The notes beneath the pieces were generated by a model, which was not told the origin of the DNA, searched no databases, and saw only the letters and a program-made list of their open reading frames with translations. Below, one piece after another: positions 51,862 through 60,784 of a DNA stretch of 64,000 nucleotides. Positions within the stretch are counted from its first letter, which is position 1. Every line of letters begins with the position of its first letter. The translations under genes and the position numbers were made by a program. Origin of the DNA: Negativicutes bacterium (GTDB lineage Bacteria; Bacillota; Negativicutes; Anaeromusales; Anaeromusaceae); assembly GCA_009929485.1 (NCBI GenBank), contig SAAJ01000004.1, positions 57,199 to 121,198 of the forward strand. The letters run 5' to 3'.

Positions 51862-51905
51862 AGAGCCAGCCGTTCTTGTGCAAACAAGAATAGCTGGCTT
51901 GTTTT
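51862..51905. terminator. Bidirectional terminator between PTS and cupin genes
   Basis: AGCCAGC and TTCTTG pair with CAAGAA and GCTGGCT around a short loop; T/A-rich on both sides. Confidence 0.9.
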
Positions 51906-51915
51906 AGAGCTTTTG

Positions 51916-52806
51916 TTACTCCAGGAAGTTGGCGTCACCGCCGGCAGGCAAAGCGGGCGTGAAGATGGAGACGAACTGCAAGTCTTCGTCAGCTCCAACA
52001 CGAGTAGCATGCACGTTGCCGCGGGGATTGACATGGACGTCGCCGGCTTTAACTTGTTTCCATTCGCCGTTGATTAAAAGCTCGCCGCTGCCGCCCATGA
52101 CAATGACGATTTCATCGGTTGTGGAATGGAAATGGCTTTTCGCCAAAGTTCCTTTGCCGCCGTCACGCAGCATGACTACGACGCGAGGCGAGGTAAAAAT
52201 GGTTTGGCTGGCAATTTTGGGATCTTCCGGTTTCGCGTTGACTTTGTACCATTCTTGAAAATTGGCTAAGACTGCGGTCGGCGGCTTGGAATCGCTTAGA
52301 CCGACAGGAATAACCGGCGCTTTGCCGTCGGTGAGGAAGTTGGCGTCGCCGCCGCTAGGCAGAACCGGGGTGAAAATAGAAACAAATTTCAGATCGTCGC
52401 TGCCTGCCACGCGGGTTGCGTGGATGTTGCCGCGCGGATTGATATGTACATCGCCGGCTTTAACCTGCTTCCACTCGCCGTTGATCAAGAGCTCGCCGCT
52501 GCCACCCATGACGACGACGATTTCATCGGTTGTGGAATGAAAGTGGCTTTTGGCTAAGGTTCCTTTGCCGCCGTCACGCAGCATGACTACGCAGCGAGGC
52601 GAAGTGAAGATGGTTTTGCTGGCAATTTTTGCTTCGTTGGGCTTAGCTTCGGCGGCGTACCAGTCGTCGTAGGCAGTTAAGACAGCCGTGTTTGGTGTGG
52701 AATCGGTTAGGCCCTTGGGAATAGCGCTTTGGGCCGCGCAAGTGGCGGCGCCGAAAAGAAAAAGCGCAGCGGCGAGACAGAGAAATGATTTGACTTTTAA
52801 TTTCAT
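51916..52806 (-). CDS. Secreted tandem cupin protein (internal duplication)
   Basis: A 296-residue protein with a signal peptide (LCLAAALFLFGAATCAA) and two nearly identical cupin domains 137 residues apart. Metal-ligand sets are H88, H90, E95, H129 and H225, H227, E232, H266, in KSHFHSTTDE and GNIHATR / GNVHATR. The repeat is also plain at DNA level, so it is recent or kept homogeneous by gene conversion. Likely a periplasmic or outer metal-bound protein; reaction unknown. Confidence 0.9.
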   Translation of the reverse strand: MKLKVKSFLCLAAALFLFGAATCAAQSAIPKGLTDSTPNTAVLTAYDDWYAAEAKPNEAKIASKTIFTSPRCVVMLRDGGKGTLAKSHFHSTTDEIVVVMGGSGELLINGEWKQVKAGDVHINPRGNIHATRVAGSDDLKFVSIFTPVLPSGGDANFLTDGKAPVIPVGLSDSKPPTAVLANFQEWYKVNAKPEDPKIASQTIFTSPRVVVMLRDGGKGTLAKSHFHSTTDEIVIVMGGSGELLINGEWKQVKAGDVHVNPRGNVHATRVGADEDLQFVSIFTPALPAGGDANFLE

Positions 52807-53008
52807 AAAATACAGCTCCTTTTTTCTAAAATAGGTAATGCTTTTAAATTCTGTAAATTTATCTCTAATCCTGCCTGGAAATGGAAAAATAGCAGGTATG
52901 AGGTATACAGAAGGTTTTTAGCAAAAAAAGAAGAAATCTTTTTTGAAAGTCTTTGGAGTTGCAAGGGTCAGCCGTGGCTTTAGAGTAAACCGAGGGAGGG
53001 CGCGAAAC

Positions 53009-53329
53009 GTGATTGTAAAACATACAAAACCAACGCAGGAAATGTTGCCCGGGTTGGGGCGAAAAACATTGGCTCATGGAGAAAAAGGCTTGATGACTCA
53101 ATTTAAGCTAAAAGCGGGAGCGGAGCTGCCGGCGCACAGCCATCCACATGAGCAAATCGGTTATTTGGTTTCAGGACGTATTGTTTTGGATATCGGCGGT
53201 GAAAAACAGGAAATGGAACCAGGTGACAGCTGGGCCATTCCAGGGGATGTGGTGCATTCGGCGCTAACTTTAGAAGATGCGGTAGCCATTGAGGTTTTCG
53301 TGCCGGTGAGGGAAGATTATCTGGACTGA
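53009..53329 (+). CDS. Small cupin-domain protein
   Basis: A 106-residue single cupin: HSHPHEQIGYLVSGRIVLDIGGEKQEMEPGDSWAIPGDVVHSA carries the His/Glu metal ligands. GTG 53009 has GGGAGGG 8 bases upstream; the frame upstream to 52943 has no ribosome site. It is divergent from the tandem cupin gene. Function unknown. Confidence 0.85.
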   Translation: MIVKHTKPTQEMLPGLGRKTLAHGEKGLMTQFKLKAGAELPAHSHPHEQIGYLVSGRIVLDIGGEKQEMEPGDSWAIPGDVVHSALTLEDAVAIEVFVPVREDYLD

Positions 53330-53336
53330 GACAGCC

Positions 53337-53381
53337 AAAGAATGCTTTTGCTATGTTGAATGGCGGAAGCATTCTTTTTTT
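53337..53381 (+). terminator. Terminator after small cupin gene
   Basis: AAAGAATGCTT pairs with AAGCATTCTTT, followed by T5. Confidence 0.88.
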
Positions 53382-53465
53382 ATATACCGGAATTTATATA
53401 ACGAACCGCCAAACACACGAAAAACGCGAAAAAGGTTTTCAAGGGGCAAGATCTTTTTTATAAAT

Positions 53466-53641
53466 GGCGGCATAACTGTATTTGAGACAAGATTTCCGCG
53501 CGTCTCGCAAAACAGGAGTCGACGGCAGTTCCGCGAACTCGCTGGCGCTCAGACATACGGAACTTTTCTCCGTCGTCTCCTGCTTTTGCGTCCTGCGGAC
53601 CGTCTTGCTCCCCAAAAGTCTCAAATACAATCACGGCCGCC
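53466..53641 (+). repeat. Structured dispersed repeat, copy 4 (subfamily B)
   Basis: GGCGGC/GCCGCC, arms TGTATTTGAGAC (53477-53488) and GTCTCAAATACA (53618-53629), CAAGAtttCCGC with GCGGaccgTCTTG, variable stem GCAAAACAGGAGtCGACGG with CCGTCGtCTCCTGcTTTTGC, and AGTTCCG/CGGAACT with the same apical loop as copy 3. It is preceded by boxes shared with copies 1 and 3. The remaining bases up to the next gene hold a T/C-rich shared tail and no gene. Confidence 0.88.
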
Positions 53642-53832
53642 GCAGCTTCAATCGTATCCTTCTTCTACTCCCTTTATTCCTGTTGAAAATTATACCTCGT
53701 AGCCCTCCTGCGCACCCTCGCGTGACTCCGGTTCTCCTGTTCAATTCCCATATCCCCCGGTTTCCTTCTTTTAATTGGTTACTGTATAATCTATAGAAGA
53801 ATAAAACTGCAATGAAGGAATAGGTGAGCCGA

Positions 53833-54834
53833 GTGTTAATTATCAGGCAGGCGATTTTGCATATTTTAGATGTCAATTCCGGGGTGACGGTGTTTTCTGA
53901 GCGGGAATTGGACGTGCATAGCGAAAGTGTAATTTCATTTTTGACCAAGCATTTGGAAAAATCTCATCAAGATCAGAATGCGAAGAACGGCGTTTTTTTA
54001 CCGGAGAGCCCTTGCCGGAGGCTGGTAGAGGATTATTTGGCGCAGCGTACAGGTTTTATTGATTTTTCCATGTCCATGGCGGAACGGCTCCATGCGGCTA
54101 TGTCGGAAGAAGACGAGTGGGAGTCCGCGGATTTAATTGTATGTGATGTTGCAATCGACGAACGGCGATATGTGGTTTTGTTGAAATGTAATAACCGGGT
54201 AGGTTTTACCCATCAGGTAGTGCAGGAAGACGATAAAATAAAGAACGAGATTATCAATCACTATGCTATTTTGCCGGGGTTGTCCCAAAAACTCGATGAA
54301 TACGCCTTCATTGATATGTCTTCGTTTGCCGTGCGCTTTGTCGATAAAAAGCGTCTGGTGAACGGCGAAGAGGCCTATATTCTGCCGGAAAAAGTGCTGT
54401 TATGCACCAGTAATACTTCGCCGCAGCGGACGATGAAGCTGGTCAACACCATTGCCAAAAAAGTGGCGGAAAACCATGGGGAAAGCGCTGTGGCGGCGGT
54501 AACCAAAGCCAAAACGCTGATGGTGGAGCATACGGAAAGTTCAGAGTATCTGGACCCAGTGCAAGTGGGGAGAGAAGTGTTTCGGTCCTCGCCGCTGATG
54601 CAGCAGGAGTATTTGGAAGAAGTCCATAAAGCCGGCATTAGCGAAGCGGTGCGTATTGACCGGGAATTTTGCGCTAAAAAAGGACGGCAGCACAAGATTA
54701 AGACCGATACAGGCATTGAGATTTCTTTTCCTGTGGACTATTTTGAGAACAAAGAGTACATGGAGTTTATAAACAATCCGGATGGGACGATTTCGATTGC
54801 CTTGAAAAATATCGGTAAAATTATTAATCGTTGA
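53833..54834 (+). CDS. 37-kDa nucleoid-associated protein (NdpA/YejK family)
   Basis: A 333-residue protein of the NA37 family: RQAILHILDVNSGVTVFSERELD at the N-terminus, VVLLKCNNRVGFTH, LCTSNTSPQRTMKLVNTIAKKVAE and ISFPVDYFENKEYMEFINNPDGTISI. The GTG at 53833 gives better spacing to AGGTGA; 53824 is an alternative. Homologues bind the nucleoid; some are linked to phage or conjugative exclusion, but no such genes are here. Confidence 0.87.
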   Translation: MLIIRQAILHILDVNSGVTVFSERELDVHSESVISFLTKHLEKSHQDQNAKNGVFLPESPCRRLVEDYLAQRTGFIDFSMSMAERLHAAMSEEDEWESADLIVCDVAIDERRYVVLLKCNNRVGFTHQVVQEDDKIKNEIINHYAILPGLSQKLDEYAFIDMSSFAVRFVDKKRLVNGEEAYILPEKVLLCTSNTSPQRTMKLVNTIAKKVAENHGESAVAAVTKAKTLMVEHTESSEYLDPVQVGREVFRSSPLMQQEYLEEVHKAGISEAVRIDREFCAKKGRQHKIKTDTGIEISFPVDYFENKEYMEFINNPDGTISIALKNIGKIINR

Positions 54835-54872
54835 GTTCCTTCTTTTACGCAAGCAGCTATTGAAGGCGGCTG

Positions 54873-56810
54873 TCATCGGAAGAGTTCTTCGCGCAGTTTG
54901 TCTGTAATTGCTTTCTTTACTTTCTCAGTTACTTCTTCTTTGAATGCTTCTTCGCTTGTGGGGAAGTTGCTTTTTCGCAGCTGTTCCAGTATCTCTTGGT
55001 TTAATTGGTCGGGATAAAAAGTTCCCCAATCGGTATGGAGGGTCAGATTGCTGACTTGTGCTTCGGCGGAACCTTCTTTGATGAAATCGCCAGAAAGCGT
55101 TCGGAAGGCTATGCCGTAAGCTTTTCCGTTTTGAATGGAAAAGCGGCCTTGGGTGGTGGCGGAATTTCCTTGACCATAGGCTGTCCCCCACATCGATAAA
55201 GGACCGGAGACATCTTTGGTTGTTAGACGTGAGCTGTCGAGACCGCTGCCCAATAAGGACAGGGAGTAACTTTCCGCCGTCGTATCGACAGGGCCGCTGG
55301 CTGAAATGGAGCCGCCGGTCGTGCTGCCATGGGTGGACTGCAAGTGCAGCATTTGCCCTGCGTAAGAGAACGAACCATAGATGTTTTGGACCGATATGTC
55401 ACTCAGTAGAAGACTGGCAAGAGAGAACTCGCCAGTTAGGAGCGGCGCTGCTGTTGAACCGGTAAGGGCCGCGTCGATTACCAACGGACCGCTGGCAGTC
55501 AGGCTTGGTAGGAAGGCGGCGGGGTTTCCGTCTGGCATGTAGATGGCAAGGTCTAGTGCTTTCGTATCATCCATGCCAACCGTTCCGCTGGCGGCAAGGA
55601 AACCGCCAGTTGTGTTGCCATAAGCAGAATGCAAACGCAGCTGTTGTCCGGTATAAGAAAAAGAGGCGTTAATGTTGTTGATGATTGCGTTGCCGCAGCG
55701 AAGGCCGCCGAGGGTGAAATCGCCAGTTAGCACAGGGGCGAGGGCTGAGCCGCTAAGGCTGGCTTGCATCGCAAAAGGACCGCTGACGTTTAGGCTGGGC
55801 AGTAGTGCGGCGGGGTCGCCAGCCGGCATCTGGAGCGTAAAATCCAGTTCTTTTTTATTCGGTATTGTGGATAGGCTTCCGGTGGCGGTAACAGGTTGTT
55901 CGTGATATAGCGTATGGATGTCTTGAAAGTAGATGCGGTTACCTTGTTTGGCAAAGCTGGCTCTGCATTGGGTCAAGTTGACAGAGCCAGTGAGGGAAAC
56001 ATTCGAGAAGCTTCCCGAAAGTTGTTGTAGTTCTATGGCGCCGTCTGTTTTTTTACCAAGCTGTATAAGCAGTTCGTCAAGGCAGCCTTCGGTTATTTTA
56101 ATAGAGTCGTCTGAAGAGGTCAGTCCCAGCGTGTTTAGATCCAGATTCCGCGCGGCTATGGAGAGTTTCGCCTTATCAAGAGTTCCCCAGTGGCCAGAGA
56201 GCAGGAAGTTGGCCTGGTCTGCAAGGCCGGCAACGGAAAGTTCGCATAGATCGCTTTGGTGAAAATCGAGTTGGCCGTGGAGTTGTTCGACAGTTTTGTT
56301 GAAAAAATTTGTTTTTATATGTGCCGTGCCATCTCGAATTTCTACAAGCGCGGCAAACTGACGTTCTTCGACTGTCTTGGGTTTGAGCAAGCCGCTCCAG
56401 TTTAAACTTTCTTGAGCATAGGTGAGCCATATTTCTGGTCTCTCTATGGTTACGCTGGTAATCAAATGGGGACCAAGCTGTCTGTTCAGCAAATCAAGCC
56501 AATTATAGTGCAGTTGTATCCGTTCAATGGTAGCTAATTGTTCACCCGCAGCGTTTAGAATTTGCACGTTTTTAGCTTCGATGACACCGAGGATGGTTAA
56601 GTCAATGGCAGCTGCGACAATCTGGCCGTTTATAGCTGCATTAGCTTGTGCAAGGAGAGATTCGTTTGCTTCTTGCTGAATTTGGTAGGCGACAGATTGA
56701 AACCAGAAAGAGCCTAGCAGTAATAGTACAATGAATAAGATCGAAAATATTTTTTTCTTGCTTCCGATGCTCCTTTTTTCTGGCGCCGGGGTTTCATTCT
56801 GCTGGATCAC
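54873..56810 (-). CDS. AsmA/TamB-like envelope protein
   Basis: A 645-residue protein with one N-terminal membrane helix (IFSILFIVLLLLGSFWFQS), then a long beta-rich region with repeated blocks such as SGPFAMQASLSGSALAPVLTGDF and SGPLVIDAALTGSTAAPLLTGEF, typical of AsmA-like/DUF748 bridge-like proteins. It ends in a charged helix. GTG start with GGGAGGT 8 bases upstream. Relatives span the periplasm and move lipids to the outer membrane, consistent with a diderm host; the assignment within the superfamily is uncertain. Confidence 0.8.
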   Translation of the reverse strand: MIQQNETPAPEKRSIGSKKKIFSILFIVLLLLGSFWFQSVAYQIQQEANESLLAQANAAINGQIVAAAIDLTILGVIEAKNVQILNAAGEQLATIERIQLHYNWLDLLNRQLGPHLITSVTIERPEIWLTYAQESLNWSGLLKPKTVEERQFAALVEIRDGTAHIKTNFFNKTVEQLHGQLDFHQSDLCELSVAGLADQANFLLSGHWGTLDKAKLSIAARNLDLNTLGLTSSDDSIKITEGCLDELLIQLGKKTDGAIELQQLSGSFSNVSLTGSVNLTQCRASFAKQGNRIYFQDIHTLYHEQPVTATGSLSTIPNKKELDFTLQMPAGDPAALLPSLNVSGPFAMQASLSGSALAPVLTGDFTLGGLRCGNAIINNINASFSYTGQQLRLHSAYGNTTGGFLAASGTVGMDDTKALDLAIYMPDGNPAAFLPSLTASGPLVIDAALTGSTAAPLLTGEFSLASLLLSDISVQNIYGSFSYAGQMLHLQSTHGSTTGGSISASGPVDTTAESYSLSLLGSGLDSSRLTTKDVSGPLSMWGTAYGQGNSATTQGRFSIQNGKAYGIAFRTLSGDFIKEGSAEAQVSNLTLHTDWGTFYPDQLNQEILEQLRKSNFPTSEEAFKEEVTEKVKKAITDKLREELFR

Positions 56811-57084
56811 GGGGCAGTCACCTCCCGATGTTACGTTGCGTGGCAGGCAAGGCAGTAGACCATGGGAATATATGTATGTATCTTCTCGTTGGGATTCAGT
56901 TTCCCCTGTGCATTTGACTGCGAATTATATCTTTAACCAGTAAAAAATAAAATATTGGAAATGAAAGAAGGTTGTTGCCGTATTTTGGGAAATGGCAGCG
57001 GCCTTTATTTGTTAAAGCAGGAGATTAACAGATAAAGAAAGAAAATTCAGAATGAAAGTTGTGTAGTTGCGAAGGAGGGAGAGA

Positions 57085-58338
57085 ATGCGAATCTTGCTCA
57101 CCAATACAGGGCCTTGGGGAACCGGCAGTGGCACGGTGGCGGATGCCGTCATACAGGAATTGGCGCGGCGGGGGCATGAAGTTATGGCCTTCTTTCCTGA
57201 TGCCGGTTTGCCGGGCGTTGATAACGACAAGTACTATTTACACCCCAAACGTTATCGGATCGCGGCCTTTCCAACCACTTACGCCGGAGTGGAGTTGTAT
57301 ACTTTTCCGCTTATTATTCCGGATCCTAATCCGCGTAACTATCATGACGCTTGGACTTTCAAGAAATTAAGCCGGGCCCAATTGCGGGCGTATTTCGGGT
57401 ATATGAAACAGGAATTGCAGCAACTGCTAAATGAGTTCCGGCCGGATATAGTGGAATGTCAGCATATATGGGCGTTGGACCGAGTTGTACATGAACTCGG
57501 CTACCCTTATATTGCAGTTGCGCATCATAGTGACCAGCTTGGCTTTCTGTATGACGAGCGAATGCGCGGACTCATTTTGGAGTCAGCGGGTAACGCCGGT
57601 TTTATTTTTGCGATTTCCGATTATGTAAAGCAAGAAGTGCTTCGGTTGTACGGTCTGACGCCAGAGCGGGTCGTTACGATTCCGAATGGTTATAATCAAC
57701 AGCTTTTCCAGCCGGTGCGCCTTAATCGTCGGCAGGTGCTAGAACGATTAGGTCTAGCGCATTTGGAAGCATTACCGTTGATTACCTTTTGCGGCAAAGT
57801 GTCAAAAACAAAAGGGATCGACGTATTGCTCCAGGCCAACCACATCATTCAGCGGCAGCAACCGGCGGCCTTGTTGATTTTAGGGAGCGGTGATTTGAAG
57901 CAAATTTGTCGGGGAATTTACGGTCCTTATTCCTTAGAGAACGTAATTTATTTAGGCCATTGCCCACAGGAAGAATTGGCGTTGCTGCACAACCTGGCAG
58001 TCTTGAGCGTGCTGCCCTCGCGAACAGAGGGGGTTGGCATTGCCGCCTTAGAGGCTATGGGCTGCGGTAAGCCTATTGTAGCGACCCGCGTAGGAGGCCT
58101 AGCTGATTTTGCGGTAGGAGGCTTGGTCGAACCAGAGGATGCTCAAGGCTTGGCGGAGCAAATTTTAAGGGTATTGCGGATGAATGCTAGAGACTATAAT
58201 TTGTTATGCGACGAAGCGTTAAACGTAGCGCATCGGTATTCCTGGCAGATGCTAGTGGACCGTAGGATGAGTTATTATGAAACACTTATTGAAAAAAATA
58301 AGAAAAAGAAAGGCCAGAATCGTTTTCGAAACAGTTGA
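57085..58338 (+). CDS. Glycosyltransferase family 4 protein
   Basis: A 417-residue GT-B enzyme. The N-terminus RILLTNTGPWGTGSGTVADAVIQELARRGHEV is the acceptor domain. The donor domain contains FCGKVSKTKGIDVLLQA, ALLILGSGDL and the EX7E-type SRTEGVGIAALEAMGCGKPIVATRVGG. ATG 57085 follows AAGGAGGGAG. No glycan cluster surrounds it, so the sugar and acceptor are unknown. Confidence 0.93.
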   Translation: MRILLTNTGPWGTGSGTVADAVIQELARRGHEVMAFFPDAGLPGVDNDKYYLHPKRYRIAAFPTTYAGVELYTFPLIIPDPNPRNYHDAWTFKKLSRAQLRAYFGYMKQELQQLLNEFRPDIVECQHIWALDRVVHELGYPYIAVAHHSDQLGFLYDERMRGLILESAGNAGFIFAISDYVKQEVLRLYGLTPERVVTIPNGYNQQLFQPVRLNRRQVLERLGLAHLEALPLITFCGKVSKTKGIDVLLQANHIIQRQQPAALLILGSGDLKQICRGIYGPYSLENVIYLGHCPQEELALLHNLAVLSVLPSRTEGVGIAALEAMGCGKPIVATRVGGLADFAVGGLVEPEDAQGLAEQILRVLRMNARDYNLLCDEALNVAHRYSWQMLVDRRMSYYETLIEKNKKKKGQNRFRNS

Positions 58339-58343
58339 ATTTT

Positions 58344-58352
58344 TGCTATAAT
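58344..58352 (+). promoter_or_regulatory. Extended -10 promoter of HD-GYP gene
   Basis: TGCTATAAT is an ideal extended -10 and overlaps the region just after the glycosyltransferase stop. No good -35 is seen. Confidence 0.6.
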
Positions 58353-58358
58353 CTATAG

Positions 58359-58500
58359 AGGTGGAAGAAATGGGTCGCAAGACCTGCAAAGGCGAGACTT
58401 TTGCAGATGCGTAACTACTGAGTGTTAAATTTTTGCCGAAGCGGGAAGCTGGCGTGTTGAGTAGCCGGTTTGCGGTAGCAGCATGATTTTTGGAGGAAGC
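58359..58500 (+). promoter_or_regulatory. Structured 5' leader of HD-GYP gene, class unknown
   Basis: About 145 bases lie between the promoter and the start codon. They include GGTC-GCAA-GACC (GNRA tetraloop), TGCAAAG/CTTTTGCA, GCC/GGC, and CTACT pairing with AGTAG across them. It does not match the c-di-GMP-I or -II riboswitch consensus as I remember them. No terminator precedes the gene. Confidence 0.4.
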
Positions 58501-58504
58501 ACTT

Positions 58505-59575
58505 GTGACGATAAGAAAGAAACAACGTCTTTCCTTGGATGAAATACATGAAGGTATGATTGTAGCGGAGCCGGTCTTTTTTGAAGAAGATCGCCCTGTG
58601 TTTTTTAGTGAAGGAAGTATCGTTACGGCTCGCTTGATTCGGTGGCTGAAACGCGCTGGACAAAAGGAACTGAGCGTATATATTGAAGAACAGCCGGCTA
58701 TGCCCAAGGAAGTAGCAGGACGTACGTACAAGCTGCTGCTGGGCGGGATGCAGGACATCTTTCAGTCTCTGCGCAAAGGAGCGGCGCTTCAAGATGGGCA
58801 AGTGAAGCAATTGGCGGAAAAGGCGCTAACCGCTGTGCACCAGCCGGATATATTTCATGTGCTGAATATAGCGGGGCAATATGACGAGGATTTGATTGTT
58901 CATAGTTTGCATGTAGGGATGCTGTCAGGACTTTTAGCGCTCTGGAGCAAATTTGACGCAGAGCGGGTCAAGGCGGCGTTGATGGCGGGGTTGCTTCATG
59001 ATATAGGCAAAATCCGGGTTCCCGAGCGTATTTTGAAAAAACAGGACCCCTTGCTGCCGCATGAATTATCGGTATTTAAGGGCTATCCGTTTTACAGTTT
59101 TCAGATGCTGCAAGGGAACGATTTACCGGAGAAGGTATTAGAAGGAGTGCTGTATCATCGGGAACGTCTGGATGGCAGCGGCTACCCGGAACGTCGCGAA
59201 GGCAACGATATTCCCATGGAGGCGCAAATTGTCGCGGTAGTGGATGAGTACGTTACCTTGTGTTCAAGAACAGGGAATGGGGCTGTTTTAGCGGCATTAG
59301 CGATGATTTTAGAAGAGATGCACATCCGTTTGAATCCGGTCTTGTGCTTGACGTTAGTGGAGCGGCTGAAAGAAATGTTAATTGGTGCTGACGTGACCTT
59401 AGGCGATGACCGCAACGGAAATATTATTCAGTTTTCCAAGTTGTTGACCTTGCGTCCTTTGATAAAATTGGCGGGAAGCGATGAATACATTGATTTGGAA
59501 GTAGAATCGCAGTTGGAGTTCTCTTTGACTGGCGATGTGGCCCGGTTTTGGACGAATCAAGAAAAAAACAGCTAA
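58505..59575 (+). CDS. HD-GYP domain protein (putative c-di-GMP phosphodiesterase)
   Basis: A 356-residue protein. An N-terminal domain of about 110 residues (LSLDEIHEGMIVAEPVFFEE) precedes an HD-GYP domain with HSLHVGMLSGLLALW, LLHDIGKIRVPERIL and HRERLDGSGYPERREGNDIPMEAQIVAVVDEYVTL. The normal ADxYDAL region reads VDEYVTL, a deviation. GTG 58505 follows GGAGGAAG. It may degrade c-di-GMP made by the GGDEF proteins nearby. Confidence 0.88.
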   Translation: MTIRKKQRLSLDEIHEGMIVAEPVFFEEDRPVFFSEGSIVTARLIRWLKRAGQKELSVYIEEQPAMPKEVAGRTYKLLLGGMQDIFQSLRKGAALQDGQVKQLAEKALTAVHQPDIFHVLNIAGQYDEDLIVHSLHVGMLSGLLALWSKFDAERVKAALMAGLLHDIGKIRVPERILKKQDPLLPHELSVFKGYPFYSFQMLQGNDLPEKVLEGVLYHRERLDGSGYPERREGNDIPMEAQIVAVVDEYVTLCSRTGNGAVLAALAMILEEMHIRLNPVLCLTLVERLKEMLIGADVTLGDDRNGNIIQFSKLLTLRPLIKLAGSDEYIDLEVESQLEFSLTGDVARFWTNQEKNS

Positions 59576-59588
59576 TATGTGAGGAAAA

Positions 59589-59640
59589 AGGAGCTCGTCT
59601 GTAACTGCTTTTTATGCAGCCGGCAGGAGCTTCTTTGCTT
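59589..59640 (+). terminator. Terminator after HD-GYP gene
   Basis: GAGCTC pairs with GAGCTT through an inner TGC/GCA stem, followed by CTTTGCTTTT. Confidence 0.7.
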
Positions 59641-59693
59641 TTGCGGGAATAACATAATAGAATATTTATCAAAACAGAAGCGAGGGTTAGCGC

Positions 59694-59954
59694 GTGTATA
59701 GTTTTAAAAATGATTACAGTGAAGGGGCGCATCCACGGGTGTTGGAAGCCTTAGGAACTTGCAATTTTGAGCAGGCCGAAGGATACGGCTTGGACCTTCA
59801 TACACAAGCGGCGGTGGCGGTATTGAAGGAAAAACTGCAGAATGAAGAAGTACAGATTCATTTTCCCGCCATTCGTCTTGTGACCTCCTGGGCGACTGAC
59901 GAAGCGGCAGTGGATGCTTTTGCGACAGCCTTAAACGCGGGCGCCAGCCGATGA
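59694..59954 (+). pseudogene. ltaE: L-threonine aldolase remnant with in-frame internal deletion
   Basis: An 86-residue frame. Residues 1-57 match the start of low-specificity threonine aldolases (FKNDYSEGAHPRVLEAL, EGYGLDLHTQAA, VQIHF, where the family continues VGGTQAN). Residues 58-86 match the extreme C-terminus (AIRLVTSWATDEAAVDAF). About 250 central residues, including the PLP lysine, are missing, yet the frame is intact and the ribosome site and GTG remain. It cannot be an active aldolase. It overlaps the next gene by 4 bases. Confidence 0.8.
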
Positions 59955-60193
59955 AGCAAGCTGTAATTGCGCTAACGCCGGAAACTAAAAAATTGCTCGT
60001 GGCGAACTTGCAGAGCTATTATGGCACAGAACGAGAAGAAGAACTCAGTGAGTTCCAAGCAGGCTTGCTTTTAGAGTTTATTTTGTCCGATATCGGCGTT
60101 TATATTTACAATCAAGCGATTGCCGATGCCCAGAAGTTGATGCAGCAAAAAACAGAAGAGCTGTTTACTTTGGAAAAAAGAATCAAGACGTAA
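59951..60193 (+). CDS. DUF2164 family protein
   Basis: An 80-residue protein with LTPETKKLLVANLQSYYGTEREEELSEFQAGLLLEFILSDIGVYIYNQAIADAQ, the DUF2164 pattern. ATG overlaps the end of the aldolase remnant by 4 bases, so it was probably cotranslated with the intact aldolase once. Function unknown. Confidence 0.85.
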   Translation: MKQAVIALTPETKKLLVANLQSYYGTEREEELSEFQAGLLLEFILSDIGVYIYNQAIADAQKLMQQKTEELFTLEKRIKT

Positions 60194-60236
60194 GGCGACA
60201 TGGTGTTGCTGAGAAAAATAAACAGGAGGGATAGTT

Positions 60237-60758
60237 TTGAAAAAAATAATTTTATGCATGGCTCTATGGGCAATGACTTTGCTGGGAGGCGTGGCCCAGG
60301 CGCAGGAACTGTCAGACAACCCGATCGATCAAGCTTTTGCGGCAGATTTAAATACCGGACGGTCGACGTATGAGCTGAATTATGTGACGAGCGAGTATTG
60401 CAAGGCGTGGAAGGCGGAACTAGAGCATGCCGGGGGCATTATTAAAGGGCGATATGTCTTTGATGCTGATAAAGAAAAGATAGATGCCTATGTAGCAGCA
60501 GTGCAGCAATTGAGCAAGGTTGCCGGAGACGTAGAACGTTTAAATTGGTCGGATACGACGATGGAGCCGGCTGGCCGTCATGTGGGAACCGGTGCGACCA
60601 GTGCCGGCTTGCTCGCTCAGGCGCGGACTTATAAAGAAGCGACGCTGTTTTTGATTCAAACCTATGGCGGCAACAATCCCGAAGAAAAAGCGGCCTATCA
60701 GTATCTTTATGCAGGACAAGGAATTGACTGGGCTGCAGTAAGGAAAGCGGCTCAATAA
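60237..60758 (+). CDS. Secreted protein of unknown function
   Basis: A 173-residue protein with a cleavable signal peptide (ILCMALWAMTLLGGVAQA) and a helical, charged mature part including LNYVTSEYCKAWKAELEHA and YKEATLFLIQTYGG. It loosely recalls LprI-like periplasmic proteins, but I do not recognise it firmly. TTG start 6 bases after CAGGAGGG. Another secreted protein gene follows. Confidence 0.75.
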   Translation: MKKIILCMALWAMTLLGGVAQAQELSDNPIDQAFAADLNTGRSTYELNYVTSEYCKAWKAELEHAGGIIKGRYVFDADKEKIDAYVAAVQQLSKVAGDVERLNWSDTTMEPAGRHVGTGATSAGLLAQARTYKEATLFLIQTYGGNNPEEKAAYQYLYAGQGIDWAAVRKAAQ

Positions 60759-60784
60759 AGGAATACAGGAAGAGGGATCTGTGA

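Noticed and set aside
58359..58500. c-di-GMP-I riboswitch before the HD-GYP gene
   Set aside because: Fragments such as CGCAA and GTAGCCGG are suggestive, but the conserved GGCAAACC, ACGCAAAGC and GGGTTACCG elements are not present in order.
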